Below are positions 10,014 through 18,272 of a stretch of 64,000 nucleotides of DNA, one piece after another. How positions within the stretch are numbered: the stretch's first letter is position 1; every line of letters begins with the position of its first letter. The DNA comes from Sphingobacterium sp. CZ-2 (GTDB lineage Bacteria; Bacteroidota; Bacteroidia; Sphingobacteriales; Sphingobacteriaceae): contig NZ_CP038159.1 in assembly GCF_004526235.1 (NCBI RefSeq), positions 930,001 to 994,000 on the forward strand, given 5' to 3'. A program made the position numbers and the translations under genes. The notes beneath the pieces were generated by a model. That model had not been told where the DNA came from. It saw only the letters and a list, made by a program, of their open reading frames with translations, and made no database searches.

Positions 10014-11339
10014 TTAAAAATTAATGAGTTGAAAGAAGCTATTCAGATCTTGATTCTTAAAATGAATTCGCCCAATCAAATTGATTTCAGTGGGTTGTGA
10101 GGATTTTCCGTTTATCTCCAGGTAATCCAGTTTTTCATAACTCGGCACGAAAGCAAAGTATTTTCCGATCAATGGACTGTTCTTATAATAAAAATGGAAA
10201 ACCCGGTCAGATGGCACTAATGTTTCCTCCTGGCCTTGCTGCTGTCCAGCTGTAGTTAAATTTAAAAGACCAGCATGTTCCGATTTATGGAATTTATAGA
10301 ATATCTTTTCAGGAACTAAGGATAGTAAATGTGGTGATCCCATGATGTTTAAATGGATATCCGGAACCTGAGTTTCATTTAAGGTCTTCTTTTCGATCAT
10401 TTCAAAATTATCATCATAATCATAGCTGACTATCGAATCTACCTGTGTGATTTCCTTGTTGGATATCCGTAAGCTCAAATAATTCCCTAGATAGTTTGAA
10501 ATGCTATCCAACGGTGTACTGCTGGTTGAATCGCTCAATAAGTTATTCAAATTAACCATGGCACCTAAATCATTATTGATTTCCAAATGCACCAATAAGG
10601 AATCGTGCGAATCAGTCTTCAACTTTTTGGTAGCCTTCGGAAACCGATAGGAATCGGAAGCTAATGTTCCGGTCAAGGTTGCTGTACCAGCAGAGAATTT
10701 GAGGCTAAGGTAATTCTTCCCCTCTCCTTGCCAGGTCATATCGCCCAGGTTACTGTTTCTCTTTGCATCAAATCGTTCCTTTGCATTTACCCAATCCTGT
10801 TGATCATCTTGCAGTAAAGCTTTCATAGGTTCCAGATTTCCTTGATTTTCTTTCCCTAACCCTACGACTAGCTTGGTATCCGACAATAAAATACGCAGAT
10901 CGCCTTTGGTGAAAAACAATTCATTGGAAGCAGACAATCCTTGCTGTGCCTCCATGCCTAATTTATCTGTTAAAAACTGTTTTGCCTTGGCAAAATTAGA
11001 AACCCTTAAAATGGTGTAATACGTTGATTCTCTCTCAGGCAAGGAAAAGAAGTAGAGATGCCCAGGAACATCAATCCCCATACCCCATATTTTCACTTTA
11101 TCAGCAGAAGTGCTATCTTTTCCTTTCGAACCATAATAAGCATTCCAATTCATCAAAGAGTTACTTCCCATCTTTAGCAAAAGGTTATCCACTTTGATAT
11201 GGAGCATGGCCTGAGAATCTTTCGGAATCCTGATCTTATCCGCCTGATTGGCCCTAATGGTTCTTAATACAAAAAGACTTATGGCGATAACCACCATAAG
11301 TCCTAAAATAACATAAAGTATCTTTTTTAAAATTCGCAT
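10014..11339 (-). CDS. Envelope-anchored hypothetical protein (DUF4836/DUF3352-like)
   Basis: A 441-residue protein with one N-terminal transmembrane anchor (residues about 7-25) and a large extracytoplasmic part. After the anchor comes IPKDSQAMLHIKVDNLLLKM, which resembles the VPEEAQVVMAMNGKAFFKHV start of the next gene upstream, so the two are probably distant paralogues. It lies 4 bp from that gene and is the last of a three-gene leftward operon. Function unknown; a structural or quality-control role in the envelope is only a guess. Confidence 0.7.
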   Translation of the reverse strand: MRILKKILYVILGLMVVIAISLFVLRTIRANQADKIRIPKDSQAMLHIKVDNLLLKMGSNSLMNWNAYYGSKGKDSTSADKVKIWGMGIDVPGHLYFFSLPERESTYYTILRVSNFAKAKQFLTDKLGMEAQQGLSASNELFFTKGDLRILLSDTKLVVGLGKENQGNLEPMKALLQDDQQDWVNAKERFDAKRNSNLGDMTWQGEGKNYLSLKFSAGTATLTGTLASDSYRFPKATKKLKTDSHDSLLVHLEINNDLGAMVNLNNLLSDSTSSTPLDSISNYLGNYLSLRISNKEITQVDSIVSYDYDDNFEMIEKKTLNETQVPDIHLNIMGSPHLLSLVPEKIFYKFHKSEHAGLLNLTTAGQQQGQEETLVPSDRVFHFYYKNSPLIGKYFAFVPSYEKLDYLEINGKSSQPTEINLIGRIHFKNQDLNSFFQLINF

Positions 11340-11343
11340 GGAA

Positions 11344-13338
11344 TTAGTCTTTAAACTTCAAGGTTAATTTATTGATGGCATCCACCATAAAACTCACCGC
11401 ATTTGGTTTGGTTTTCGGGAAATCAACCCCAATTTCAAAACCTGCATTATTACCTTTCACTTTTTTAGAAACAAAATAAAGGTTGCCATATTGCGACAAT
11501 TCATTGATCGTTTCTTCTATATTCCGGTGAATAGGAATGTCCAACTCCTTCACCAATGAAGGAACTTGTTTTGCATTGAACACCAGGGAAACTGGGTTAT
11601 TCTTCACAAAGGAAACAAAACTTGCATCGCCTTTCCCGCGGAAAGTTTTGGATTTGATATCCTTCAATTTCTGTAAATCATTGGATAAAAATACTATTCC
11701 TTTATCAATTAATAAATAGGGTTTTATGCCCGATCTGTCGTTTATTTTTAATTCAAAAATACCACCATGGTCTTCAATGGAATTTTCCGATTTACCTACA
11801 TTGATAATCTTTTCAAAAATACGGGTATCATCCGAAGAGAACATCCATATAAATTGAGGCAAAGTTTCCATTTTCGTGCGCTCTACCTCGGTATAATTAT
11901 AATCATCATCGTATTGGTAATCCTTATATTTCACCTCTTGTTTGGTTACACCATTCACAACGAATAGATTATCGCCTTTGATTACTTTACCAAGAGCTTT
12001 TTCATCCAAGGTCACATCAGCGATGGTCGCAAACAGATCGATGATATTACCTACCTTATCGCCTGCCATATTACCATATACTTTTTTAACCAGACTTGGC
12101 ATATGCTTGATGTAAGCCTCCGAGTTCATGTTCAATGAAATAAAACCCAACGCATTTGGATCTAAAAATTCAAAAAACTTAGGATTGAACTTGTTTTTAT
12201 AGATATCCTTAAAATATTTCGTCATTTCCTTGTCCAGGCCAAGGTCTCCTACGAATTTCAACTGAGGACCATCAACGATCAAACTTCCTGCTAAAGATTC
12301 ATAGCCATAATCGAAAATTGGCTTAGCACCAAATGTTCCGTAAAATAGATCCATTGGATAATATAGACTATAGAATTCATTAAAGTTCTTCATTTCTAAA
12401 CGCATCAATTCATTATCCTTCATTCTGGAGAAAGTTTTTGACTTGCTATAACCTATCTTACCGTCCAATATTTGCGTAAATCTTTGGTTGACCCATTGAG
12501 CCATCAAGACATTCTTTACGGAATCATTATGCTGAGATACTTCGGCATACACCTTATAATAATCATCCTGATATTCATCACGTTCCAAAACCGAATCTAC
12601 ATAAGCATATTCATCCTCTTCTATTTCAGTTCCTTTAGCTGGAGGAGAAGCCGGCGGAACTATAAATTCTTCTCCTTCTTCGAATTCAACCTCTTTGATT
12701 TCACCTTGCTTAACCGGTGGAACTTCGACCGCAGTAATAGTCGTATCTACATAAACCGTATCTGGGTAAGCTTCCACGGTAGTTGCTGCTGCTGCATCAT
12801 CATAATTATATTTAGGATCTTCCTTTAGGCCGTATCTTGTTCTGATCTCCTCCTTATTAAAATAATTGAACATAGGGACAGCACCCAGAAAATAAAGGGT
12901 ATTGTCATCCCAGGACATCCTTAATGTACCGTCTGAGGTATACATGGTTTTCAGGCCATCTACCGTCTGTATTTTTTTATCTTTAGGCAGGACCTCTTCT
13001 AATTGCGCTACATTGGCTATTGGAAACAATGCCCCGATGTATTGAACACTATCCGTGATCTGGGCATGGATATAGGCCTTGGAATTCAGGTCAAGACCCA
13101 ATTCTTGGATGTTCTCCTTACTTATCTTATTCTTTTTTCCGAAAACATTATCAAAGAACCCTATATTCTGGAAGATCTTATTCACTTCAGCTGCATCCAC
13201 GTGCTTAAAAAAAGCCTTTCCATTCATCGCCATGACTACTTGAGCTTCCTCAGGAACCTTTTTCAATAAGTCTTGGGCATGAATCATGTTGCTCCATCCA
13301 ACCGTCGCAAGAACAGCGACTAGTCTAATCATTTTCAT
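11344..13338 (-). CDS. Secreted DUF4836-like protein
   Basis: A 664-residue protein with a signal peptide (MIHAQ cleavage, about residue 21) followed by LLKKVPEEAQVVMAMN, the start pattern I associate with DUF4836-type proteins of Bacteroidota. A long acidic, Pro-rich insertion (residues about 190-260, with EEGEEFIVPPASPP) looks disordered. The C-terminal third contains alternating strands. No catalytic motif is visible. It sits between a lipoprotein gene (25 bp upstream) and a related anchored protein (4 bp downstream), so the three likely form one envelope unit. Confidence 0.7.
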   Translation of the reverse strand: MKMIRLVAVLATVGWSNMIHAQDLLKKVPEEAQVVMAMNGKAFFKHVDAAEVNKIFQNIGFFDNVFGKKNKISKENIQELGLDLNSKAYIHAQITDSVQYIGALFPIANVAQLEEVLPKDKKIQTVDGLKTMYTSDGTLRMSWDDNTLYFLGAVPMFNYFNKEEIRTRYGLKEDPKYNYDDAAAATTVEAYPDTVYVDTTITAVEVPPVKQGEIKEVEFEEGEEFIVPPASPPAKGTEIEEDEYAYVDSVLERDEYQDDYYKVYAEVSQHNDSVKNVLMAQWVNQRFTQILDGKIGYSKSKTFSRMKDNELMRLEMKNFNEFYSLYYPMDLFYGTFGAKPIFDYGYESLAGSLIVDGPQLKFVGDLGLDKEMTKYFKDIYKNKFNPKFFEFLDPNALGFISLNMNSEAYIKHMPSLVKKVYGNMAGDKVGNIIDLFATIADVTLDEKALGKVIKGDNLFVVNGVTKQEVKYKDYQYDDDYNYTEVERTKMETLPQFIWMFSSDDTRIFEKIINVGKSENSIEDHGGIFELKINDRSGIKPYLLIDKGIVFLSNDLQKLKDIKSKTFRGKGDASFVSFVKNNPVSLVFNAKQVPSLVKELDIPIHRNIEETINELSQYGNLYFVSKKVKGNNAGFEIGVDFPKTKPNAVSFMVDAINKLTLKFKD

Positions 13339-13363
13339 ATTATATGTATTAGGGTTAATGTTT

Positions 13364-14035
13364 CTATTTTAAAACGATGGTATTCGTCAGGTCCACCTTT
13401 CCATTGATCAAATCAGGAATATTGACCTTTAACATCACCGCCTTCTTATTTGGTGATACCTTCGCTAGATTATTCTGTTGTTTTGCTACCAAATTCTCAA
13501 AACGATAGATACTTGTATAAAAGGCCTGTCCGAAAGATTGCCTATTTTCTGGTCTTAATTTTTCGAATTCCTTCTTTCCTTCCGTACTGTGTTTATAATT
13601 TCTTTTCAGCGTTTTAGATCCGGCATCATAACTATAGCTGGAATAACTGTTTATCTTCGCTTTAAAGTGCTTGGATAAAGTGTTGGTATAAGCATTCAAG
13701 GCTTGCACATTCTGGAAATCACAGCTGATGCTGGCAATATAATTGTCAAAATCCAAACGCTGCTTAACATTGCTGATTCCAGGGGTGTTTTTTAATAGAT
13801 TGACGATGACTGCCATTTCCTTCCTTATTTCCGCCTGATTTGGGATCTGGATACCATCAATTTTATCCAATTTCATTAAGGAAGCCACTTTGGTTTTACT
13901 TTTACTGAGGTTCAAAGTTCCTTGGATAGTGCCGGAACCATTGGATTTCATGTTGATTTCTTCCACTACATCAAAACAGGATGTTAAGCAAAAAATGCTC
14001 AACAGACAGATCATAAAATGAATAATACGCTTCAT
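13364..14035 (-). CDS. Hypothetical lipoprotein
   Basis: A 223-residue protein with signal sequence and lipobox (CLTSC, Cys20). The mature start EEINMKSNGSGTIQGTLNLS resembles the short beta-rich beginning of LppM-like bacterial lipoproteins that describe a quantity with added noise-like strands; this is a loose likeness only. It is the first gene of the three-gene envelope operon running to about 10.0 kb. Function unknown. Confidence 0.72.
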   Translation of the reverse strand: MKRIIHFMICLLSIFCLTSCFDVVEEINMKSNGSGTIQGTLNLSKSKTKVASLMKLDKIDGIQIPNQAEIRKEMAVIVNLLKNTPGISNVKQRLDFDNYIASISCDFQNVQALNAYTNTLSKHFKAKINSYSSYSYDAGSKTLKRNYKHSTEGKKEFEKLRPENRQSFGQAFYTSIYRFENLVAKQQNNLAKVSPNKKAVMLKVNIPDLINGKVDLTNTIVLK

Positions 14036-14216
14036 ATTTTCTTTAAAAAAATAGCAATAATAAACTGGAGTAAACCTAAAGAATTTTATTGACTAGACTA
14101 ATTAATAGTTTGTTCAAATTATATAATAAATACAATATCCTGCTTAATACAAGCAATATGCCACAATTCTGTGAATAATTAGTTATTTATTTACAAATCT
14201 TTAAAGGCAATAAATG

Positions 14217-14253
14217 AAAATAGGCAGTACCCTAATAATCAAGGTACTGCCTA
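14217..14253 (-). terminator. Rho-independent terminator after panD
   Basis: An 11-bp perfect stem (TAGGCAGTACC at 14221-14231, GGTACTGCCTA at 14243-14253) with an 11-nt loop. On the minus strand a TTTTCATTTATT tract follows, as expected for a terminator of the leftward panD gene. Confidence 0.75.
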
Positions 14254-14272
14254 TCCATTAAATAATTATTAT

Positions 14273-14641
14273 TTAATAATTATATTTCTCAACTGATTTA
14301 ATTTGGTTATTACCTTCCGTAAAGACCAATGTAGGTTGATAAGTTTCTGCTTCTTCCGGACTAAGGTTTATGAACGATAAAATATGTACCGTATCTCCTA
14401 CCTTAGCATGCAACGCCGCCCCACCGTTCATACATACCTCTCCACTACCCCGTTTTCCAGGCAATACGTAAGTCATGATACGACTTCCATTTACTGCGTT
14501 ATTGATGTAAACCTGCTCGTATTTCACAATACCTGCTGCATCCAATAAATCAGCATCAATGGTAATCGAACCATTATAGGCCACGTTTGCCTCTGTAACT
14601 TTAACTGTATGAATTTTCGCTTTTAATAATTTTAATTCCAT
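14273..14641 (-). CDS. panD: Aspartate 1-decarboxylase
   Basis: A pyruvoyl-dependent enzyme that converts L-aspartate to beta-alanine, a precursor of pantothenate and coenzyme A. The 122-residue proenzyme has the self-cleavage site NGS with Gly24-Ser25, which yields the pyruvoyl group. Conserved blocks follow: IDADLLDAAGI, NGSRIMTYVLPGKRGSG, NGGAALHAKVGDTVHILSF. It is not next to panB or panC; instead it ends an operon with a PLP enzyme and a DUF6695-like protein, which suggests that beta-alanine may have an additional use here. Confidence 0.95.
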   Translation of the reverse strand: MELKLLKAKIHTVKVTEANVAYNGSITIDADLLDAAGIVKYEQVYINNAVNGSRIMTYVLPGKRGSGEVCMNGGAALHAKVGDTVHILSFINLSPEEAETYQPTLVFTEGNNQIKSVEKYNY

Positions 14642-14655
14642 AGATTGTTTACTTC

Positions 14656-15702
14656 CTAAATAGATTGTTTGATGGCCTGATCGGCCAAATGAATTGTTAA
14701 AAATATAATTTCTTTCTGATTTTGCTTAATGATATGTTTGTGATAATGCACATGGTAAGAAAATTCAAAAGGCTTTTCCATATCCAAGTCTTCATCCGCC
14801 TGTGCCATTACCTGATATTCCGTTTCTCCTTTCGCATTGTATTTCCTGATCTCATACCCAAAACTCTTTTCTTGGAGATAAAACCAACTGCCTTCACCTA
14901 ATCCACCTAACCAAGTAGCCTGTTCAGGGACATGCATGGGCTTGTAAGGCTCATCAATATACCCTAAAATATTATCATCTGGCAAGGATTTCGCATGGGA
15001 AGAGAAAAAATTAGGCTTCAATAAACCGATCTGGAATTTTAAGGATTCCCAGCGGTTCAGCTTCCATTTCTCGATTACATTCCTTTCCAAAATAACTATT
15101 TCATTATCCTCCACCGCATTAACCACATTACTCGTCGGGCTTGCCTTGATGTTTTCCGGATACAGGATCTTCTGGATTCGCTTATCCTTTGGCTTCATAC
15201 CTTCTACTAAGATCTGTGCCACATACCTCGAACAGGAATTGTTTTTTGCAGCCAATGCTCCATATAATATAGGCCCTTGATCCACCAGATCTTCCGCAAA
15301 TTTTACGGCCTTTTCAAATGAAATATGATAGGAAACAGAACATAACAGTTTTCCACCACCATGGGTCGCAGCTTCTTTCGCCCTTAATTCCAATAAGATA
15401 GCATTCAGATTTTGCAATTCGCCATTTTCATCAAACTGGGCTTTTGTGTCTATTTTTAATCGCGGATCGAACTCGGCAGATCTTGCTCTACCATAGCCCC
15501 TAGGTACAATATACCGACCGAAATCGTAGTATTTGATCAAGCCGGATTTCCGTTCAACCAATACGATAGCTGCATGCCCAACTTTAAAATTCAGGTTCTT
15601 TACCACCCCTAATTTCTTAAAGAAAGACATCCATAATTCATCACCCCTGGCCGTTTGATCTGGCCAGGCAAGTGGTATGGCTATATCATTGTATCGTTGC
15701 AT
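14656..15702 (-). CDS. DUF6695-like protein with papain-type permuted His/Cys motifs
   Basis: A 348-residue cytoplasmic protein. The pattern VGHAAIVLV (His43) followed by YDFGRYIVPRGYGRARSAEFDPRL and later KNNSCSRYVAQIL (Cys157) recalls circularly permuted NlpC/P60-like (LRAT/YiiX-type) folds, where His precedes the nucleophilic Cys. I recognise the family only as DUF6695-like; the catalytic reading is inference. Its start overlaps the end of the upstream PLP enzyme gene by 17 bp, and panD starts 14 bp after it, so the three are almost certainly co-translated or co-transcribed. Confidence 0.72.
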   Translation of the reverse strand: MQRYNDIAIPLAWPDQTARGDELWMSFFKKLGVVKNLNFKVGHAAIVLVERKSGLIKYYDFGRYIVPRGYGRARSAEFDPRLKIDTKAQFDENGELQNLNAILLELRAKEAATHGGGKLLCSVSYHISFEKAVKFAEDLVDQGPILYGALAAKNNSCSRYVAQILVEGMKPKDKRIQKILYPENIKASPTSNVVNAVEDNEIVILERNVIEKWKLNRWESLKFQIGLLKPNFFSSHAKSLPDDNILGYIDEPYKPMHVPEQATWLGGLGEGSWFYLQEKSFGYEIRKYNAKGETEYQVMAQADEDLDMEKPFEFSYHVHYHKHIIKQNQKEIIFLTIHLADQAIKQSI

Positions 15703-16678
15703 CTTTCCGCGCTACCTTTGCTTTTGAAATCCAATAAAAATCTTTGTATAGTTTTTCCAGATACCGATCGCCGTAATCCGGAAACAAGAGCACCAGATTA
15801 TCCGTTGGCTTTAAATCCATGGCTCCTATATGCTTATCCAAGGCAGCCAATACGGCAGCACTCGAATAGCCTAAAAGCTGGTTGAATTCCAGTGCAAATT
15901 CATGTGCCATTTCTTTACTGGCCTCCAAAGAGACCTGAAATACACGGTCAACTGTGTTCACATCGAACGACCCAGGAATAAAAGTCCTTCCGATACCTTC
16001 AATGGAATCAAATTTAACCTCCATCTCTGGCAGTTTCTGTTGGATCAGGAAATGCTGATACACCGAATTATTAGGCTCTACGCCAAAAACCTTGATGCTT
16101 GGGTTCATTTCTTTAAGGTATCTTCCAACCCCGGATATGGTCCCTCCAGTTCCCATCCCGATCAGCACATGGCTAACTTTACCTGCTGTCTGATTCCAGA
16201 TTTCAGGTCCCGTAGTTTTATAATGTGCTCTGATGTTGGATGAATTATAATACTGGTTTGTAAAATAGGCATCTTCGGTATTTGCAGCATATGCTTGGGC
16301 GAGGTATTGGGTTGATTGAAAATCATGCAATCCATTCGAATTCTCACAAACAACCACCTCTGCACCATAGCTCTCCAAAACCTCTATCTTCTCCTGGGAA
16401 CAGGACTGGGAAACAAAAATCTTACTTTTATAACCCATCTCTTTGGCGATCATCGCCACACTGATCCCTGTATTGCCACTGCTTGCCTCAACGAATGTGC
16501 CCCCTTTGGGAAGCCTATTTTGTTTGATCGCTTCTTCCATCATGAATAATGCAACCCGGTCTTTGGCTGATTTCCCTGGATTATGGTATTCCTCTTTTAT
16601 AAAAATATTGACGCCATAACGCGCTGATAGTTCAGTGTGTTTATGGAGTGCTGTATTTCCAATCTTTTCTCTTAGCAA
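15686..16678 (-). CDS. Cysteine synthase-like PLP-dependent enzyme (beta family)
   Basis: A 330-residue tryptophan-synthase-beta family (fold type II) enzyme. The PLP lysine is Lys39 in NPGKSAKDR, followed by SSGNTG (residues 66-71) and the phosphate loop GMGTGGTISGVGRYLKE. The equivalent of the CysK SSGERYL segment reads DYGDRYL, so the residue that usually contacts the pyridine nitrogen is changed to Tyr, and NPGGSVKDR is changed to NPGKSAKDR. It may be an O-acetylserine-type enzyme or a specialised beta-replacing enzyme. It opens an operon with a DUF6695-like protein and panD. Confidence 0.82.
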   Translation of the reverse strand: MLREKIGNTALHKHTELSARYGVNIFIKEEYHNPGKSAKDRVALFMMEEAIKQNRLPKGGTFVEASSGNTGISVAMIAKEMGYKSKIFVSQSCSQEKIEVLESYGAEVVVCENSNGLHDFQSTQYLAQAYAANTEDAYFTNQYYNSSNIRAHYKTTGPEIWNQTAGKVSHVLIGMGTGGTISGVGRYLKEMNPSIKVFGVEPNNSVYQHFLIQQKLPEMEVKFDSIEGIGRTFIPGSFDVNTVDRVFQVSLEASKEMAHEFALEFNQLLGYSSAAVLAALDKHIGAMDLKPTDNLVLLFPDYGDRYLEKLYKDFYWISKAKVARKDATIQ

Positions 16679-16881
16679 AGTCTCTCCGAATTGAATGATG
16701 TTTCCTGTTATTTTTTGGTTTCTTGTTATTATTTATAACGATAAGATACCCGTTTTTATTTCTAAATAAAACAACTACCAAGCCAAATTGTTGAAGGAAA
16801 TGGCTGAAATGGTGTTAATAGGCTAATTCTTATCAGAAAAGTTACAATTAAATATTTAAATTTGTTGGAAACCGTAACAAT

Positions 16882-17193
16882 ATGAAACCAAAATCAATCA
16901 TCATAGCTGTACTATTAGCGTTGCTATTGCTTATTTTATTCAATAATAAGGAAGAAGCGACTTTTTGGTTATTTACAGAGATCAGGACTTCTAAATTGAT
17001 CATTCTTGGGATATTCTTTTTGATGGGGGTAGCCGTTGGCGGGATATTATTCCGCAGGAAGGCAAAACACCCGAAAGAGTATGGAGTTTCGAATCCGAAT
17101 GTGGGGTATTTGGCGCCTGAGGATGAAGAGTTTTTGAAGGATGAGAGAGATGGGTTATCTGATGATGATAGGGAGTATATCCGTAGGGATTAG
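16882..17193 (+). CDS. LapA-like small membrane protein
   Basis: A 103-residue protein with two membrane helices (residues about 5-20 and 38-58) joined by a short NNKEEATFWLFTEI loop, then RRKAKHP and an acidic C-terminal tail (YLAPEDEEFLKDERDGLSDDD). This is the layout of LapA/DUF1049 proteins, which take part in lipopolysaccharide assembly in proteobacteria; the role in Bacteroidota is not established. The 3' part is strikingly G-rich (39 G against 6 C in 17101-17200), just before a repeat locus. Confidence 0.75.
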   Translation: MKPKSIIIAVLLALLLLILFNNKEEATFWLFTEIRTSKLIILGIFFLMGVAVGGILFRRKAKHPKEYGVSNPNVGYLAPEDEEFLKDERDGLSDDDREYIRRD

Positions 17194-17210
17194 GTGGTTT
17201 AATTGCACAG

Positions 17211-17453
17211 CCCCCGTCATTGCGAGGTACGAAGCAATCCTAAGCGTCATTGCGAGGAACTTCCCCCGTCATTGCCATTTAATCGTCATTGCGAGGAACT
17301 TTCCCCGTCTTTGCGAGGAACGAAACAATCTTCCCGCATGTCATGCTGAGCGTAGTCGAAGCATCTGTGCGTAGACCAATGTACAGATCCTTGGAATCCG
17401 CTCAGCATGACAAAGGTCAAAGATTGCTTCGTCGTACCTCCTCGCAATGACGC
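17211..17453. repeat. Palindromic intergenic repeat locus 2 (nested modules A and B)
   Basis: A 240-bp nested structure. Left are several copies of CGTCATTGCGAGGAAC and CGAAGCAATC; right is GATTGCTTCGTCGTACC with CTCGCAATGACG in reverse orientation; in the centre is an imperfect hairpin of module B (TCATGCTGAGCGTAGTCGAA near 17341 against GCTCAGCATGACA ending near 17412). Similar modules occur at about 8.0, 45.8 and 50 kb. Any long open frame here comes from the repeat itself and is not a gene. Confidence 0.9.
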
Positions 17454-17581
17454 GGAAAAATCATTTCCATTCCCATATTTTTTCAGGAGAATCCGTAAAT
17501 ATTCCCCTACTATTCCCTCAAAAATTAATGCTTTCAAAATGAGGAAGTTTAGAAATTATTTAAAAATAACTTTACAATAAG

Positions 17582-17612
17582 TTTGCAATTTCAGGTGAAA
17601 AGTCTACCTTTG
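17582..17612 (+). promoter_or_regulatory. Bacteroidota promoter of the tRNA-Lys gene
   Basis: TTTG at 17582-17585 and TACCTTTG at 17605-17612 match the TTTG-N19-TAnnTTTG consensus almost perfectly. The tRNA begins 45 nt downstream. Confidence 0.75.
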
Positions 17613-17656
17613 CATCACTTCAAACAACGAAGTGGTTCTTTTAAACAAAGAATTCC

Positions 17657-17729
17657 GATTCCGTAGCTCAGCTGGTAGAGCAATACACTTTTAATGTATG
17701 GGTCCTGGGTTCGAGTCCCAGCGGGATCA
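17657..17729 (+). tRNA. tRNA-Lys (anticodon TTT)
   Basis: A 73-nt cloverleaf. The acceptor stem is GATTCCG/CGGGATC with discriminator A at 17729; the D arm is GCTC-AGCTGGTA-GAGC; the anticodon stem is ATACA/TGTAT with loop CTTTTAA and TTT at 17690-17692; the T arm is CTGGG-TTCGAGT-CCCAG. CCA is not encoded. A strong terminator follows. Confidence 0.97.
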
Positions 17730-17732
17730 CAG

Positions 17733-17766
17733 AAAAAAGCAACTCTTTTGGAGTTGCTTTTTTTTG
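17733..17766 (+). terminator. Terminator after tRNA-Lys
   Basis: A 13-bp stem (AAAAAAGCAACTC from 17733, GAGTTGCTTTTTT from 17751) with a 5-nt loop and a T-run. Confidence 0.88.
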
Positions 17767-17927
17767 TATTTAGTAGTTAGACCAAAGGCGCCATGCCTAA
17801 ACTATTTTTAAATATTATTTCGAAGAAGATTCCATTTAATTGGATATTTTAAGCATAAGTATCTATTTCGCATACTGGTAAAGAAAATACCTTCCATAAG
17901 AACTCAATTTTCTTATAGTTAGCTTCG

Positions 17928-18112
17928 AAGTAAAACCATAGTGAAAGTATACTAAAAGTATGTAAAATGTATGCTTTACATACTTCCCGCCCACTTCCAC
18001 CCTGCTTTAACCCTACTTAAACCACGATTCTAACCCAAATTCAAACATATTTTGAAGACATATCATAGAAGCCACTGGGAGAAAATGGATAATATCCGTC
18101 AAGATTTCCTGC
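17928..18112. repeat. Dispersed ~185-bp repeat, copy A
   Basis: Clearly related to 55040-55226 along its full length. Shared blocks include AAAACCATAGTGAAAGTATA, AAAATGTATGCTT, TTTAACCCTACTT, CACGATTCTAACC, ATTCAAACATATTTTGAA and AAAATGGATAAT. It has no long open frame. Copy A lies about 200 bp downstream of tRNA-Lys. It makes up much of the 506-bp gap before the next gene; nothing else is recognised there. Confidence 0.85.
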
Positions 18113-18272
18113 TTAATCCACAAGTTTTGCAAAAAACAAAGCTATCATAAAGATTACCAATAGAAAATGTAGATAATTTGTATATACCATTGTAAGTAAA
18201 TTGCAGGATTTGTTGACTCATCCATCATATAGATTCGGTTCTTTCTTCATATTCTTGTAAAAACAAGTAATC

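Noticed and set aside
11767..11967. Isoleucine-rich open frames opposite the DUF4836-like gene
   Set aside because: Composition is the anti-sense image of an Asp/Tyr-rich coding segment; there is no start signal or domain.
15655..15885. Short plus-strand frames over the PLP enzyme gene
   Set aside because: They lie fully within strongly supported minus-strand coding sequence, with no family signal.
17211..17330. Possible CRISPR array from the repeated CGTCATTGCGAGG units
   Set aside because: The spacing and orientation of the units are irregular, the units are palindromic modules found elsewhere in both orientations, there are no unique equal-length spacers, and no cas genes are present.
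17141..17374. Open frame with peptides of the VIARNF / HAERSRSI kind across repeat locus 2
   Set aside because: This translation is the typical by-product of the palindromic repeat modules read in frame. It has no start context and no conservation expected; the same peptide strings occur at the 49.9-50.2 kb locus.
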